Assembly: GCF_029893325.1 (NCBI RefSeq)
Contig: NZ_JARXWL010000003.1
Location: 1-64,000 of the forward strand
DNA length: 64,000 nucleotides
Source of the DNA: Enterococcus sp. PF1-24
Lineage (GTDB): Bacteria > Bacillota > Bacilli > Lactobacillales > Enterococcaceae
Direction of reading: 5' to 3'
The notes below the pieces were generated by a model. It had not been told where the DNA came from. It did not search any database and was given only the letters and a program-made list of their open reading frames with translations. The position numbers and the translations under genes are program-made. Positions 1 through 8,076 of the stretch are shown in pieces. Position 1 is the stretch's first letter, and the number at the start of each line of letters is the position of its first letter.

Positions 1-39
1 AACTATTTTCAATTTGAGTTCAAAACTATATTTAGCCAT
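1..39 (-). CDS. IS3-family transposase OrfA, N-terminal 13 codons only
   Basis: The minus strand from 39 to 1 reads MAKYSFELKLKIV, the usual opening of the HTH-type OrfA of IS150-like elements. The Shine-Dalgarno GGAGG (complement of 51-55) lies 11 bases before the ATG. The gene leaves the window at base 1, so intactness cannot be judged. Confidence 0.7.
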   Translation of the reverse strand, partial: MAKYSFELKLKIV

Positions 40-44
40 AAAAA

Positions 45-93
45 TACCGACCTCCAAATGTTAGATTTTTGGTCTAACTTTTGGGGGTCGGTA
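45..93 (-). repeat. Inverted repeat at IS end that pairs with the transposase ribosome-binding site
   Basis: Arms 45-65 and 73-93 are complementary at 19 of 21 positions with a 7-base loop. In a minus-strand transcript entering from outside the element, the 3' arm that forms the hairpin contains the GGAGG of orfA. The fold would therefore hide the ribosome-binding site. Confidence 0.7.
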
Positions 94-114
94 CACTTAA
101 CTGAGTGGCTTTTT

Positions 115-681
115 TTAGGCTTTTTTCTCAATGCAAAATAAAATCGGCGGCGAGTTCCGTTGGTTAATAAATTGATAACGTAAAACGCTGTAAGCTTCTT
201 GCGGTAAAGTTTGACAATATTCTTCCACCATGGAAAGTTCAGCTGCCCCACCGTCGTGACCGTAATAAGCCACGATAATCACCCGACCCTTAGGTGCTAA
301 AAAAGTTAAAGCTGCATCTAAAGCTTGCTTGGTAGTAGCTGGTAAAGTGATAATTTGCTTATCGCTTTTTGGTAAATAACCTAAATTAAAAATACAAGCT
401 TTAATCGTCGTTTCCGCTGGTAAGACCGCCGCTAAAGTTTCGTGGCCTTGCAGCAACAACTCGCTTTGGCTTAACAAATTTTCTTTTGCTAAACGTGCTT
501 GCGTGTTGGCGACAGCGCTGGCTTGCACGTCAAAGCTGTAAACTTTGCCGTTTTCGCCAACTAGTTGCGCTAATAATAAAGTATCGTTACCGTTCCCCAT
601 TGTGGCATCTACCACGGTGTCGCCAGCTTCCACGACTTCTTTTAATAAAGTATGGCTATAATGTAAAGCCGTCGCTAACAT
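115..681 (-). CDS. mnmM: SAM-dependent methyltransferase YtqB/MnmM (tRNA wobble uridine)
   Basis: A Rossmann-fold class I methyltransferase of 188 residues, the usual length for the YtqB (rRNA_methylase) family. SAM-binding motif I is DATMGNGNDT near residues 25-34, followed by the acidic motif FDVQ and the family block FNLGYLP. In B. subtilis and S. aureus this family was reported to methylate nm5s2U34 to mnm5s2U34 in tRNA. It follows ytqA by 21 bases on the same strand, and these two genes are typically adjacent in Firmicutes. An IS3-type element sits directly downstream. Family call is firm; the substrate comes from the characterised homologues. Confidence 0.85.
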   Translation of the reverse strand: MLATALHYSHTLLKEVVEAGDTVVDATMGNGNDTLLLAQLVGENGKVYSFDVQASAVANTQARLAKENLLSQSELLLQGHETLAAVLPAETTIKACIFNLGYLPKSDKQIITLPATTKQALDAALTFLAPKGRVIIVAYYGHDGGAAELSMVEEYCQTLPQEAYSVLRYQFINQRNSPPILFCIEKKA

Positions 682-702
682 GAAATCTCTCCTTTTAAGT
701 CT

Positions 703-1629
703 CTAACGAACAAGCGCAAATTTTCCTTGGTAAGAATCACGGCGGCTGAGTTCATCGTCAATGCCGTTTAAAACTTCCCATTTCTTCAAGCTCCACATAG
801 GACCGATTAACGAATCCCAAGGGGCATCGCCAGTTAAGCGATGAATCACGATATTAGCAGGAATCATTTCTAATTGGTCACAAATCACGGAAATATAATC
901 TTTTTTTGACATTAATTGCAGGCGACCTTCGTGGTAATCCCGCAACATGCGGGTGTTTTTCATTAAGTGCATCAGATGCAGTTTAATCCCTTGAATATCG
1001 GAATCAAGAATCGTGCGGCGTAAATTTTCCCGCATCATCTCTAAAGATTCTCCTGGTAAGCCATTAATTAAATGGGTGCAAACATTAATCTGATGTTTGC
1101 GTAAACGAGCTACCGCATCAACGTAAGTGGCATAATCGTGAGCGCGATTAATTAAGCGGCTGGTTTCTTCAAAAGTCGTTTGCAAACCTAATTCCACCCA
1201 TAAATACAAGCGTTGATTTAATTCTGCTAAATAATCTACCACATCTGGCGGCAAACAATCAGGTCGGGTCCCAATGGCAATCCCCACCACACCGGGTAAA
1301 TTAACCACCTGTTCAAAACGTTCGCGAATCACAGCCACGGGGGCGTGAGTATTGGTGAAATTTTGAAAATAAACAATGTACTGATTGACTTCTGGCCATT
1401 TCTGATGCATAAAAGCCACTTCTTCATGAAATTGCTGCGGAATCGGGGCTTCAGGCGCTACCATGGTATCCCCAGAGCCAGAGACGCTACAAAACGTACA
1501 ACCGCCAAAAGCCACGGTGCCATCACGATTAGGGCAGTCAAAGCCAGCATCAATCGGCACTTTAAAAATTTTTCCGCCAAACTTTTCTTGTAAGGCATCA
1601 TTCCAAGTGTAATATCTTTTTTTCTCCAT
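703..1629 (-). CDS. mnmL: TIGR01212-family radical SAM protein YtqA/MnmL
   Basis: About 308 residues. A cysteine cluster near the N-terminus (CPNRDGTVAFGGCTFC) supplies the iron-sulfur ligands of a radical SAM enzyme, and the following SVSGSGD and GTRPDCLP segments are family features. YtqA has been linked with YtqB to an alternative route to xnm5s2U34 tRNA modification in Gram-positives, hence the name MnmL; that role is from the literature. I chose the ATG at 1629 because AAGGAAGC lies just upstream and conserved sequence begins there; a longer reading frame to 1728 would overlap the upstream gene. It is the middle gene of a three-gene minus operon. Confidence 0.82.
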   Translation of the reverse strand: MEKKRYYTWNDALQEKFGGKIFKVPIDAGFDCPNRDGTVAFGGCTFCSVSGSGDTMVAPEAPIPQQFHEEVAFMHQKWPEVNQYIVYFQNFTNTHAPVAVIRERFEQVVNLPGVVGIAIGTRPDCLPPDVVDYLAELNQRLYLWVELGLQTTFEETSRLINRAHDYATYVDAVARLRKHQINVCTHLINGLPGESLEMMRENLRRTILDSDIQGIKLHLMHLMKNTRMLRDYHEGRLQLMSKKDYISVICDQLEMIPANIVIHRLTGDAPWDSLIGPMWSLKKWEVLNGIDDELSRRDSYQGKFALVR

Positions 1630-1655
1630 TAAATAGCTTCCTTTTGTCGTTGTTT

Positions 1656-2306
1656 TTATGCTTGCTTGCCCTTGAAGCGCCAAGTGAAACGTAGCTGGTC
1701 GAAGAAGGGATAAGTGAAAGTTAACCAAGTCAGACCCACCAAATAGCCGCCGATAATATCGCTAGGGAAATGCACCCCTAAGTAAACTCGGCTGCAACCA
1801 ATTAATAAAATCAGCAAACCTAATAAAATTTGACTAGCTAAGCGCACTTTTTGATTGCTGATAAAAATTCCCAATAAAACAATCAAAGTGCCGTAAAAAA
1901 TCATACTAGCCGCCGCGTGACCGCTAGGGAAACTATAACTATGCTCAACCACCAAATGCTCTAGTGTTGGCCGGTTTCTTTGGAAAACTAATTTCAACAA
2001 AGGATTAAACACCCCAGAAACAATCGCTAAATTGCTAACCAGCCATAAACTTTCTATGTAGCGTTTGCCTTTTAATAGTAGTAAAGCACAAGCCGCCACC
2101 AATAAAACAATGCTTAACGGATTAGCGAATTTAGTAATCCACATAAAAAAGCCATGACCATTAGGATAGCTGAAACGAATAGCATTGGTTAAAATATCAT
2201 CAAAAGAGCGCAACCAACCTTCGTGGAAACGAACCACATAGCCTAAAAAAAAGCAGACTAACAAGCAGCAGCTGCTAAAAAATTGATAGTAAAGTTTATT
2301 TTTCAT
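1656..2306 (-). CDS. PAP2-family membrane phosphatase
   Basis: A 216-residue membrane protein with the three PAP2 phosphatase signatures in order: K-x6-RP in KLVFQRNRP, PSGH in SYSFPSGHAA, and SR-x5-H-x3-D in SRVYLGVHFPSD. About five or six hydrophobic segments are visible. Such enzymes dephosphorylate lipid substrates such as undecaprenyl pyrophosphate or phosphatidate on the outer membrane face; the substrate here is unknown. The ATG at 2306 is preferred because GAGG precedes it by about 8 bases, although the frame is open to 2357. It heads the operon with ytqA and ytqB, with a 26-base gap to ytqA. Confidence 0.85.
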   Translation of the reverse strand: MKNKLYYQFFSSCCLLVCFFLGYVVRFHEGWLRSFDDILTNAIRFSYPNGHGFFMWITKFANPLSIVLLVAACALLLLKGKRYIESLWLVSNLAIVSGVFNPLLKLVFQRNRPTLEHLVVEHSYSFPSGHAAASMIFYGTLIVLLGIFISNQKVRLASQILLGLLILLIGCSRVYLGVHFPSDIIGGYLVGLTWLTFTYPFFDQLRFTWRFKGKQA

Positions 2307-2377
2307 AATCAGAACCTCGAGTAATTTTCTTCTATTATAATTAGTAATTGAAATCATTTCAGATACTATGCTTGTCC

Positions 2378-2406
2378 ATTATACTGATAAAAAGTGGCGG
2401 TTACAA
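2378..2406 (-). promoter_or_regulatory. Sigma-A promoter of the PAP2-ytqA-ytqB operon
   Basis: On the minus strand TTGTAA (2406-2401) and TATAAT (2383-2378) are separated by 17 bases, about 70 bases before the PAP2 start codon. Confidence 0.65.
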
Positions 2407-2518
2407 CTTTTTAAAAGTTTTCTAAAAGTTTCTTAAACAAGTAAGAAAACAAATATTACAGTAAGTATTTGATTCATATTACAAAGTGTTTACGCAATAT
2501 TAAATTCGGCTGAATCGC

Positions 2519-2547
2519 TTTTCACACCCGTTTATTTTATATATAAT
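2519..2547 (+). promoter_or_regulatory. Probable promoter of the muramidase gene
   Basis: TTTTCA (2519-2524) and TATAAT (2542-2547) with a 17-base spacer, about 75 bases before the start codon. The -35 box is weak. Confidence 0.45.
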
Positions 2548-2623
2548 TGATAATGGACAATTAAGTAAAGCATGATTTTTATTTACAAAATGAATTCTAG
2601 GTAGACGGAGGGAAGTCAAAGAA

Positions 2624-4408
2624 ATGCGTAATCAACGTGAGATATCTCGGTACAATAAACGTATCGATAATCGTAAAAAAACTGAAAAGAGCATGGCCAT
2701 TTTAGGGACGGCTATGATTTCATGTACAGCTTTATTACCACTTACACCAACTATTCAAGCGGAAGCGACTAATACAGCAAATGTCGATCCATCAGCTTTT
2801 ATTAGAGAAATTGGCAGCTATGCTAGCGGTATTGCAGCAGCTAACGATTTATACGCTTCAGTTATGATGGCTCAAGCGATTGTCGAAAGTGGTTGGGGAA
2901 CTAGTGCTTTAGCATCAGCACCAAATTATAACTTATTTGGGATTAAAGGCAATTATAACGGACAAAGCGTAGCGATGCCTACTGGAGAATATTTAAACGG
3001 TCAGTGGGTCACTATTACGGATAGTTTCCGTAAATATCCATCTTATGCAGAGTCATTTGCAGATAATGCTTATTTATTGAAAAACCAATCTTTTGGTGGC
3101 GGCACTTATTACTATTCTGGTGCTTGGAAGAGCAATACTTCTTCTTACCGCGATGCAACTGCTTGGTTAACTGGCCGTTATGCAACGGATCCTAACTATT
3201 CAACTAAATTAAACAATATTATTACTACTTATAATTTAACTCAATATGATACAGGTGGCGCAGGCGGCGGTATCGGTGGCGGAATTAGCTCAGGTGGTAG
3301 CACAAGTGCAACACCAAGCGCTAACGGTCAAACTTATACTGTACAATCTGGTGATACTTTATATCGCATTGCTTTAAATCATAATGTTACAGTTTCTGAT
3401 TTGAAAGCTTGGAACGGTTTAAGTAGTGATAGAATTCAAGCTGGCCAACAATTAGTGATTGGTCAAGGTGGCGGCGAAAGCGCACCAACTAACACCACGA
3501 CAGCACCAAGTAACGGCGCAACTTACACTGTTCAGTCTGGCGATACTTTATACCGAATTGCGTTAAACAATAACGTAAGTGTTGATGAAATTAAAGGCTG
3601 GAATGGTTTAGCTGGCGACGGTATCCAAGTCGGCCAACAATTAGTTGTTTCTGCAAATGGTGGCGGGGCAGCCGCACCTGCTGAAAGTACTAATAATGGT
3701 GGCGCAGGTGGCACTTATACCGTGCAATCTGGCGATACCTTATATCGCATTGCTTTAAACAATCAAGTGAGCCTTGCTAATCTGAAAAGTTGGAACAATT
3801 TAACTAGTGATACGATTTATGTCGGTCAACAATTAAATGTTGGTAGTGGGGCAGCAACACCACCCGCTTCATCAGCACCAGCTAATAATCCTGGCGGCGT
3901 TTATACCGTACAAGCCGGCGATAATTTATATCGGATTGCTTTGAAAAATGGCGTCAGCGTTGCTGATTTGAAAGGCTGGAACGGTTTAACTAGTGATAAT
4001 ATTAGCATTGGCCAACAATTAGCGCTTTCTGGCTCTAGCGCAGGGGCACCAGCTCCCGTTGCTCCAGCCGCACCAAGTACACCAGCACCAAGCAATGGCG
4101 CAAAATACGTTGTACAATCAGGTGATAATTTATACCGCATTGCTTTAAATCACAATATTAGCGTCGATCAATTAAAAGCTTGGAACAACATCTCTGATGA
4201 TTCCGTTTATGTGGGTCAAGAGTTAACAGTTTCTGGTAATGGCGGCGGTACAAGCGTTAACGGTGAAGAAAAATATAAAGTTAAATCTGGCGATACTTTG
4301 TACTCAATCGCTAAAAAACATGACTTAACAGTTGATAAATTGAAAGAGCTGAACAATTTAACTTCTGATGACATTCAAATTGATCAAGAATTGAAAGTTA
4401 AAGAATAA
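2624..4408 (+). CDS. Secreted GH73 muramidase/glucosaminidase with six LysM repeats (Mur-2/AtlA type)
   Basis: 594 residues. A long basic N-region and hydrophobic stretch ending near ...IQAEA (residue ~47) form a secretion signal. Residues ~55-210 are a GH73 peptidoglycan hydrolase domain, with catalytic glutamate candidate E88 in AQAIVESGWG and the NLFGIKG block. A glycine/serine-rich linker leads to six LysM domains (about 236-280, 300-343, 364-408, 425-469, 492-536, 549-593) separated by Ala/Pro/Ser/Gly linkers. LysM binds peptidoglycan, so the enzyme should act on the wall during growth or cell separation. The architecture matches E. hirae Mur-2. GGAGGG lies 8 bases before the ATG. Monocistronic, with a terminator downstream. 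Confidence 0.9.
   Translation: MRNQREISRYNKRIDNRKKTEKSMAILGTAMISCTALLPLTPTIQAEATNTANVDPSAFIREIGSYASGIAAANDLYASVMMAQAIVESGWGTSALASAPNYNLFGIKGNYNGQSVAMPTGEYLNGQWVTITDSFRKYPSYAESFADNAYLLKNQSFGGGTYYYSGAWKSNTSSYRDATAWLTGRYATDPNYSTKLNNIITTYNLTQYDTGGAGGGIGGGISSGGSTSATPSANGQTYTVQSGDTLYRIALNHNVTVSDLKAWNGLSSDRIQAGQQLVIGQGGGESAPTNTTTAPSNGATYTVQSGDTLYRIALNNNVSVDEIKGWNGLAGDGIQVGQQLVVSANGGGAAAPAESTNNGGAGGTYTVQSGDTLYRIALNNQVSLANLKSWNNLTSDTIYVGQQLNVGSGAATPPASSAPANNPGGVYTVQAGDNLYRIALKNGVSVADLKGWNGLTSDNISIGQQLALSGSSAGAPAPVAPAAPSTPAPSNGAKYVVQSGDNLYRIALNHNISVDQLKAWNNISDDSVYVGQELTVSGNGGGTSVNGEEKYKVKSGDTLYSIAKKHDLTVDKLKELNNLTSDDIQIDQELKVKE
3329..4405 (+). repeat. Six tandem LysM-coding repeats
   Basis: Six related units of about 135 bases each begin with a TAYACYGTNCAATCTGGYGAT-like block, alternating with variable low-complexity linkers. 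The central units are the most alike at DNA level, so copy number could vary by recombination. Confidence 0.85.
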
Positions 4409-4414
4409 AAATTG

Positions 4415-4447
4415 ATAAACCTCCAGTTTTGGAGGTTTATTTTTTTG
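4415..4447 (+). terminator. Rho-independent terminator after the muramidase gene
   Basis: Stem ATAAACCTCC / GGAGGTTTAT with a 6-base loop, followed by a run of T. Confidence 0.85.
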
Positions 4448-4492
4448 TTGTGAGAGGTGCAGAACAAGCTTCTCCGCTTTTTGATAAAAAAT

Positions 4493-4521
4493 TTGCTTAA
4501 TCTTATAAAATTTGCTAGTAT
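4493..4521 (+). promoter_or_regulatory. Promoter of the leuS T-box transcript
   Basis: TTGCTT (4493-4498) and TAGTAT (4516-4521) are 17 bases apart; transcription would start near 4528, just before the T-box leader. Confidence 0.55.
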
Positions 4522-4529
4522 AAAGCTAA

Positions 4530-4772
4530 ATTGAATAGTTTGGCTTTGATAGAGGAGTAGTAAAACTGATGATTTTGTTAGAGAGTGCATGGTTGGTGGG
4601 AATGCATAGATTGGCGGTTTGAACTTACCTTTTAGCTATTTTCCTAAAAAATAGGGACGCAAAGCTGCGTTAAAAGCAAGAGGTCTATATGCAAATATAG
4701 ATGAAAATAGGTGGTACCACGTAATTTACGTCCTATAAAAGAAGGCAACTTTTTTTATAGGGCTTTTTATTA
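4530..4772 (+). promoter_or_regulatory. Leucine T-box riboswitch controlling leuS
   Basis: The T-box sequence GGTGGTACCACG lies at 4710-4721; its UGGU would pair with the ACCA end of an uncharged tRNA. Upstream is a long stem I region with GAACTTACC near 4621-4629, where CUU is the likely leucine specifier codon. A terminator follows, CCTATAAAA / TTTTATAGG plus a T-run (4732-4770). Uncharged tRNA-Leu would stabilise the antiterminator and switch leuS on. Confidence 0.9.
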
Positions 4773-4809
4773 TTTCCAATTAAATAAACTTTCAAAGGAG
4801 AAATAGGTA

Positions 4810-7323
4810 ATGAGTTTTAATCATAAGGTCATTGAGAAAAAATGGCAAAAATATTGGGCGAAAAATAATGTTTTCAATACCCACGATGAAGGGGATAAAC
4901 CGAAATTTTATGCTTTAGATATGTTTCCTTATCCGTCAGGGCAAGGTTTGCACGTTGGGCATCCGGAAGGTTATACGGCAACTGATGCGTTATCTCGTAT
5001 GAAACGCAGCCAAGGATACAACGTCTTGCATCCAATGGGTTGGGATGCCTTTGGTTTACCAGCAGAGCAATACGCTTTAGATACTGGGAATGATCCGGCT
5101 GAATTTACTAAGAAAAATATCGAAACTTTTAAACGTCAAATTAACTCTTTGGGCTTTAGTTATGACTGGAATCGTGAATTGAATACTACCGATCCTGAAT
5201 ATTACAAATGGACCCAATGGATTTTCACTAAATTATATGAAAAAGGCTTGGCTTATGAAGCTGAAGTGGCGGTTAACTGGGTGCCAGAATTGGGTACAGT
5301 TATCGCTAATGAAGAAGTCATTGACGGAAAAAGTGAACGTGGCGGCTACGATGTTGTCCGCAAACCAATGCGTCAATGGATGTTAAAAATTACTGCTTAC
5401 GCTGATCGTTTATTAGATGATTTAGAAACGGTTGATTGGCCTGAAAGCATCAAAGAAATGCAACGGAACTGGATTGGTCGCTCAGTTGGGGCCAATGTTA
5501 CCTTTAAAATTGCTGATAGCCAAGAAGACTTCACCGTTTTCACCACACGACCTGATACTTTATTTGGGGCAACTTATGCAGTTTTAGCACCAGAATTGGC
5601 TTTAGTTCAAAAAATCACGACCCCTGAGCAACAAGCAGCGGTAGCAGCTTATATTGAAGAAGCGGCTAAAAAATCTGATTTAAACCGGACGGATTTAGCG
5701 AAAGAAAAAACCGGCGTCTTTACCGGTGCTTATGCCATTAATCCTGTCAATAATCAACAAATTCCAATTTGGATTGCCGATTACGTTTTAGCTTCTTACG
5801 GAACTGGGGCGATTATGGCGGTGCCAGCCCACGATGAGCGAGATTACGAATTTGCTAAAACTTTCGATTTAGAAATTATTCCTGTTTTGGCAGGTGGCGA
5901 TGTGACGAATGAAGCTTTCGTTGGCGATGGTCTTCACATTAACTCTGGCTTCCTTGATGGCTTAAACAAAGCTGATGCCATTGAAAAAATGAACCACTGG
6001 CTGGAAGAACAAGGCGTTGGTAAAAAAGAAGTTAGCTATCGTTTGCGGGATTGGTTGTTCTCTCGTCAACGTTATTGGGGTGAACCAATTCCCGTGATTC
6101 ATTGGGAAGACGGCACAACCACAACGATTCCTGAAGAAGAATTACCATTACGTTTGCCGAAAACCGATGATATTAAACCAAGCGGTACGGGCGAATCACC
6201 TTTAGCTAACATTACTGAGTGGGTGAACGTGGTTGACCCCGTAACTGGTAAAAAAGGTCGTCGAGAAACTAACACTATGCCACAATGGGCAGGTAGCTCA
6301 TGGTATTATTTACGCTATATTGACCCACATAATAAAAAAGAATTAGCTAATTATGAAAAATTAGAGCGTTGGTTGCCAGTAGATATTTATATTGGTGGCG
6401 CTGAGCACGCGGTTTTACATTTATTATATGTGCGTTTCTGGCATAAATTCTTGTATGATATCGGCGTAGTGCCAACTTCAGAACCTTTCCAAAAATTATA
6501 TAACCAAGGTATGATTTTAGGAACTAGCTATCGTGATAGCCGTGGCGCGTTGGTACCAACTAACATGGTAGAAAAACGCGATGGTCAATGGGTGAATATC
6601 GAAAACGGGGAAGCTTTAGAAGAAGCACCAGCTAAAATGAGTAAATCGCTGAAAAACGTTGTCAACCCTGATGATGTGGTGGAACATTACGGCGCGGATA
6701 CGCTAAGAATGTACGAAATGTTCATGGGACCTTTAGATGCTTCAATCGCTTGGAGCGAAAACGGTCTGGAAGGTAGCCGTAAATTCTTAGAGCGGGTATG
6801 GCGCTTAATAGTCGATGAAAACGGCAAAATGCGAGATCGCATCAGCACCTTTAACGATGGTAAATTAACTAAAGTTTATCATCAAACAGTTAAAAAAGTT
6901 ACCGAAGATTATCAAAGTCTACACTTTAATACCGCGATTTCACAATTAATGGTCTTTGTGAATGAAGCATATAAATCTGAAGTCTTACCTTATGAATACG
7001 TTGAAGGCTTTGTCCAGTTATTAGCGCCAATCGCTCCGCATTTAGGGGAAGAATTATGGGAAATCTTAGGCAACCAAGATGGTATTTCTTATGTTTCTTG
7101 GCCGACTTATGACGAAAGCCAATTGGTGGAAGACAAAGTTGAAGTTGTTTTCCAAGTTAACGGTAAATTGCGAGCAAAAGAAAATGTTGCCCGTGATTTA
7201 AGCAAAGCTGATTTAGAAGCTGCTGCGATGGAAAATGCAGCTATCAAAGAACAAATTGCTGGCAAAACTATCCGCAAAATCATTGTTGTACCAAATAAAT
7301 TAGTAAATATTGTAGCAAATTAA
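4810..7323 (+). CDS. leuS: Leucyl-tRNA synthetase
   Basis: 837 residues, a class I synthetase that charges tRNA-Leu. The HIGH-type motif is HVGH at 48-51, inside [16 protein letters not shown], and KMSKS is at 609-613. The CP1 editing domain (threonine-rich TTRPDTLFG and [15 protein letters not shown] blocks) lies between. The C-terminal anticodon-binding and leucine-specific regions are complete, ending in a lysine/valine-rich tail. AAAGGAG precedes the ATG. Expression is governed by the T-box leader. It is transcribed alone and ends in a bidirectional terminator. Confidence 0.97.
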   Translation: MSFNHKVIEKKWQKYWAKNNVFNTHDEGDKPKFYALDMFPYPSGQGLHVGHPEGYTATDALSRMKRSQGYNVLHPMGWDAFGLPAEQYALDTGNDPAEFTKKNIETFKRQINSLGFSYDWNRELNTTDPEYYKWTQWIFTKLYEKGLAYEAEVAVNWVPELGTVIANEEVIDGKSERGGYDVVRKPMRQWMLKITAYADRLLDDLETVDWPESIKEMQRNWIGRSVGANVTFKIADSQEDFTVFTTRPDTLFGATYAVLAPELALVQKITTPEQQAAVAAYIEEAAKKSDLNRTDLAKEKTGVFTGAYAINPVNNQQIPIWIADYVLASYGTGAIMAVPAHDERDYEFAKTFDLEIIPVLAGGDVTNEAFVGDGLHINSGFLDGLNKADAIEKMNHWLEEQGVGKKEVSYRLRDWLFSRQRYWGEPIPVIHWEDGTTTTIPEEELPLRLPKTDDIKPSGTGESPLANITEWVNVVDPVTGKKGRRETNTMPQWAGSSWYYLRYIDPHNKKELANYEKLERWLPVDIYIGGAEHAVLHLLYVRFWHKFLYDIGVVPTSEPFQKLYNQGMILGTSYRDSRGALVPTNMVEKRDGQWVNIENGEALEEAPAKMSKSLKNVVNPDDVVEHYGADTLRMYEMFMGPLDASIAWSENGLEGSRKFLERVWRLIVDENGKMRDRISTFNDGKLTKVYHQTVKKVTEDYQSLHFNTAISQLMVFVNEAYKSEVLPYEYVEGFVQLLAPIAPHLGEELWEILGNQDGISYVSWPTYDESQLVEDKVEVVFQVNGKLRAKENVARDLSKADLEAAAMENAAIKEQIAGKTIRKIIVVPNKLVNIVAN

Positions 7324-7328
7324 AAAAA

Positions 7329-7390
7329 GAATGTCCCGGCTGGAAAAACTAGCTTTGCGCTAAGTTTAGCCAGCGGGACATTCCCTTTTT
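7329..7390. terminator. Bidirectional terminator between leuS and the 7398 gene
   Basis: Inverted repeat GAATGTCCCGGCTGG / CCAGCGGGACATTC with an A-run before and a T-run after, so it can serve both converging genes. Confidence 0.85.
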
Positions 7391-7397
7391 TCCTATT

Positions 7398-7778
7398 TTA
7401 AATTTCTCGGCAAGCGATATAGGGACCAACGGGGAGTCGGGGATATCCTATGACAAAGGTTTGTAATTGAGGCTTAGTGACAGTAGCTTCATAGAGTGTT
7501 TCCCCTAAATAAAAGCGAATTGGTTTTTGTTTGGAGACAAATTTTAGCGGAACACTTTCGTTTTTTTCAGCATAGTGAATAATTTCAGCGACAATTTGCG
7601 GTTCAGTAGCTTTTTCAGGAAAATCGTCTTGCGGCTCAATCGAAAAGCCTTTTTTAGTCCAAGCATCTTTAAATTTGTTTAAATAACTACTCACTTTTAA
7701 GAACAACTCCATTCCTAATTTATAGAAAATCTGCCTGTTGCTTGAAGTAGAAAATACAGTCTGTGCATCCGTTTTCAT
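7398..7778 (-). CDS. Hypothetical small soluble protein
   Basis: Up to 126 residues. I do not recognise the family and see no signal peptide, membrane segment or metal motif. The middle is charged (KNESVPLKFVSKQKPIRFYLGE) and the end is YPRLPVGPYIACREI. The first ATG overlaps a TATAAT (7783-7778) and has no Shine-Dalgarno sequence. If that hexamer is a real -10, translation would have to start later, for example at the internal Met at 7712 (about 104 residues). It stands alone and converges with leuS. Confidence 0.55.
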   Translation of the reverse strand: MKTDAQTVFSTSSNRQIFYKLGMELFLKVSSYLNKFKDAWTKKGFSIEPQDDFPEKATEPQIVAEIIHYAEKNESVPLKFVSKQKPIRFYLGETLYEATVTKPQLQTFVIGYPRLPVGPYIACREI

Positions 7779-8076
7779 TATAACGCTTTTTCTTAATGAA
7801 ATATATTGGACTAAAGGCTTAGAAGATGGGGAATAGGCGATTTTTTATGAAAAAATCAAAAGACTAGGTTATTTCTGAAGTAACAGACTATTATTCTGAA
7901 CAAATATGCGTAAATTTCCGGAAAATTTTCAGATAATCTGACTTTTTTTCTGATTTTTCCTGAGTTATAAAAAAAATAGGAAAAACTCTTTAAAGATTTG
8001 CGAAAATAGATTGCTAGTTCTATCGTTTACAATTAAAATAGAAGTAATGTTTTGTGGAAAGTTGGGACCCTTTTTT

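Larger units (their letters stand above)
1..95 (-). mobile_element. End of an IS3-family insertion sequence (truncated by window edge)
   Basis: Read on the minus strand, the element begins at position 95 with TGTACCGACCCCCAAAAG, a terminal repeat typical of IS3-family (IS150-group) elements of Lactobacillales. It continues through a hairpin into the start of a transposase OrfA that runs off the window. The tip lies 19 bases past the mnmM stop codon, so the insertion may have replaced that operon's original terminator. The other end and any target duplication lie outside the window. The family call rests on the terminal sequence and the 13 visible OrfA residues. Confidence 0.75.

Noticed and set aside
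9-251. 80-residue frame on the minus strand crossing the IS end and mnmM
   Set aside because: It runs in another frame through the mnmM 3' end and the IS hairpin, has no ribosome-binding site, and no resemblance to a known protein.
3532-4140. Two minus-strand frames opposite the LysM gene
   Set aside because: They exist only because the repetitive LysM codons avoid stops in the opposite frame; composition is Pro/Ala-rich shadow of the linkers.
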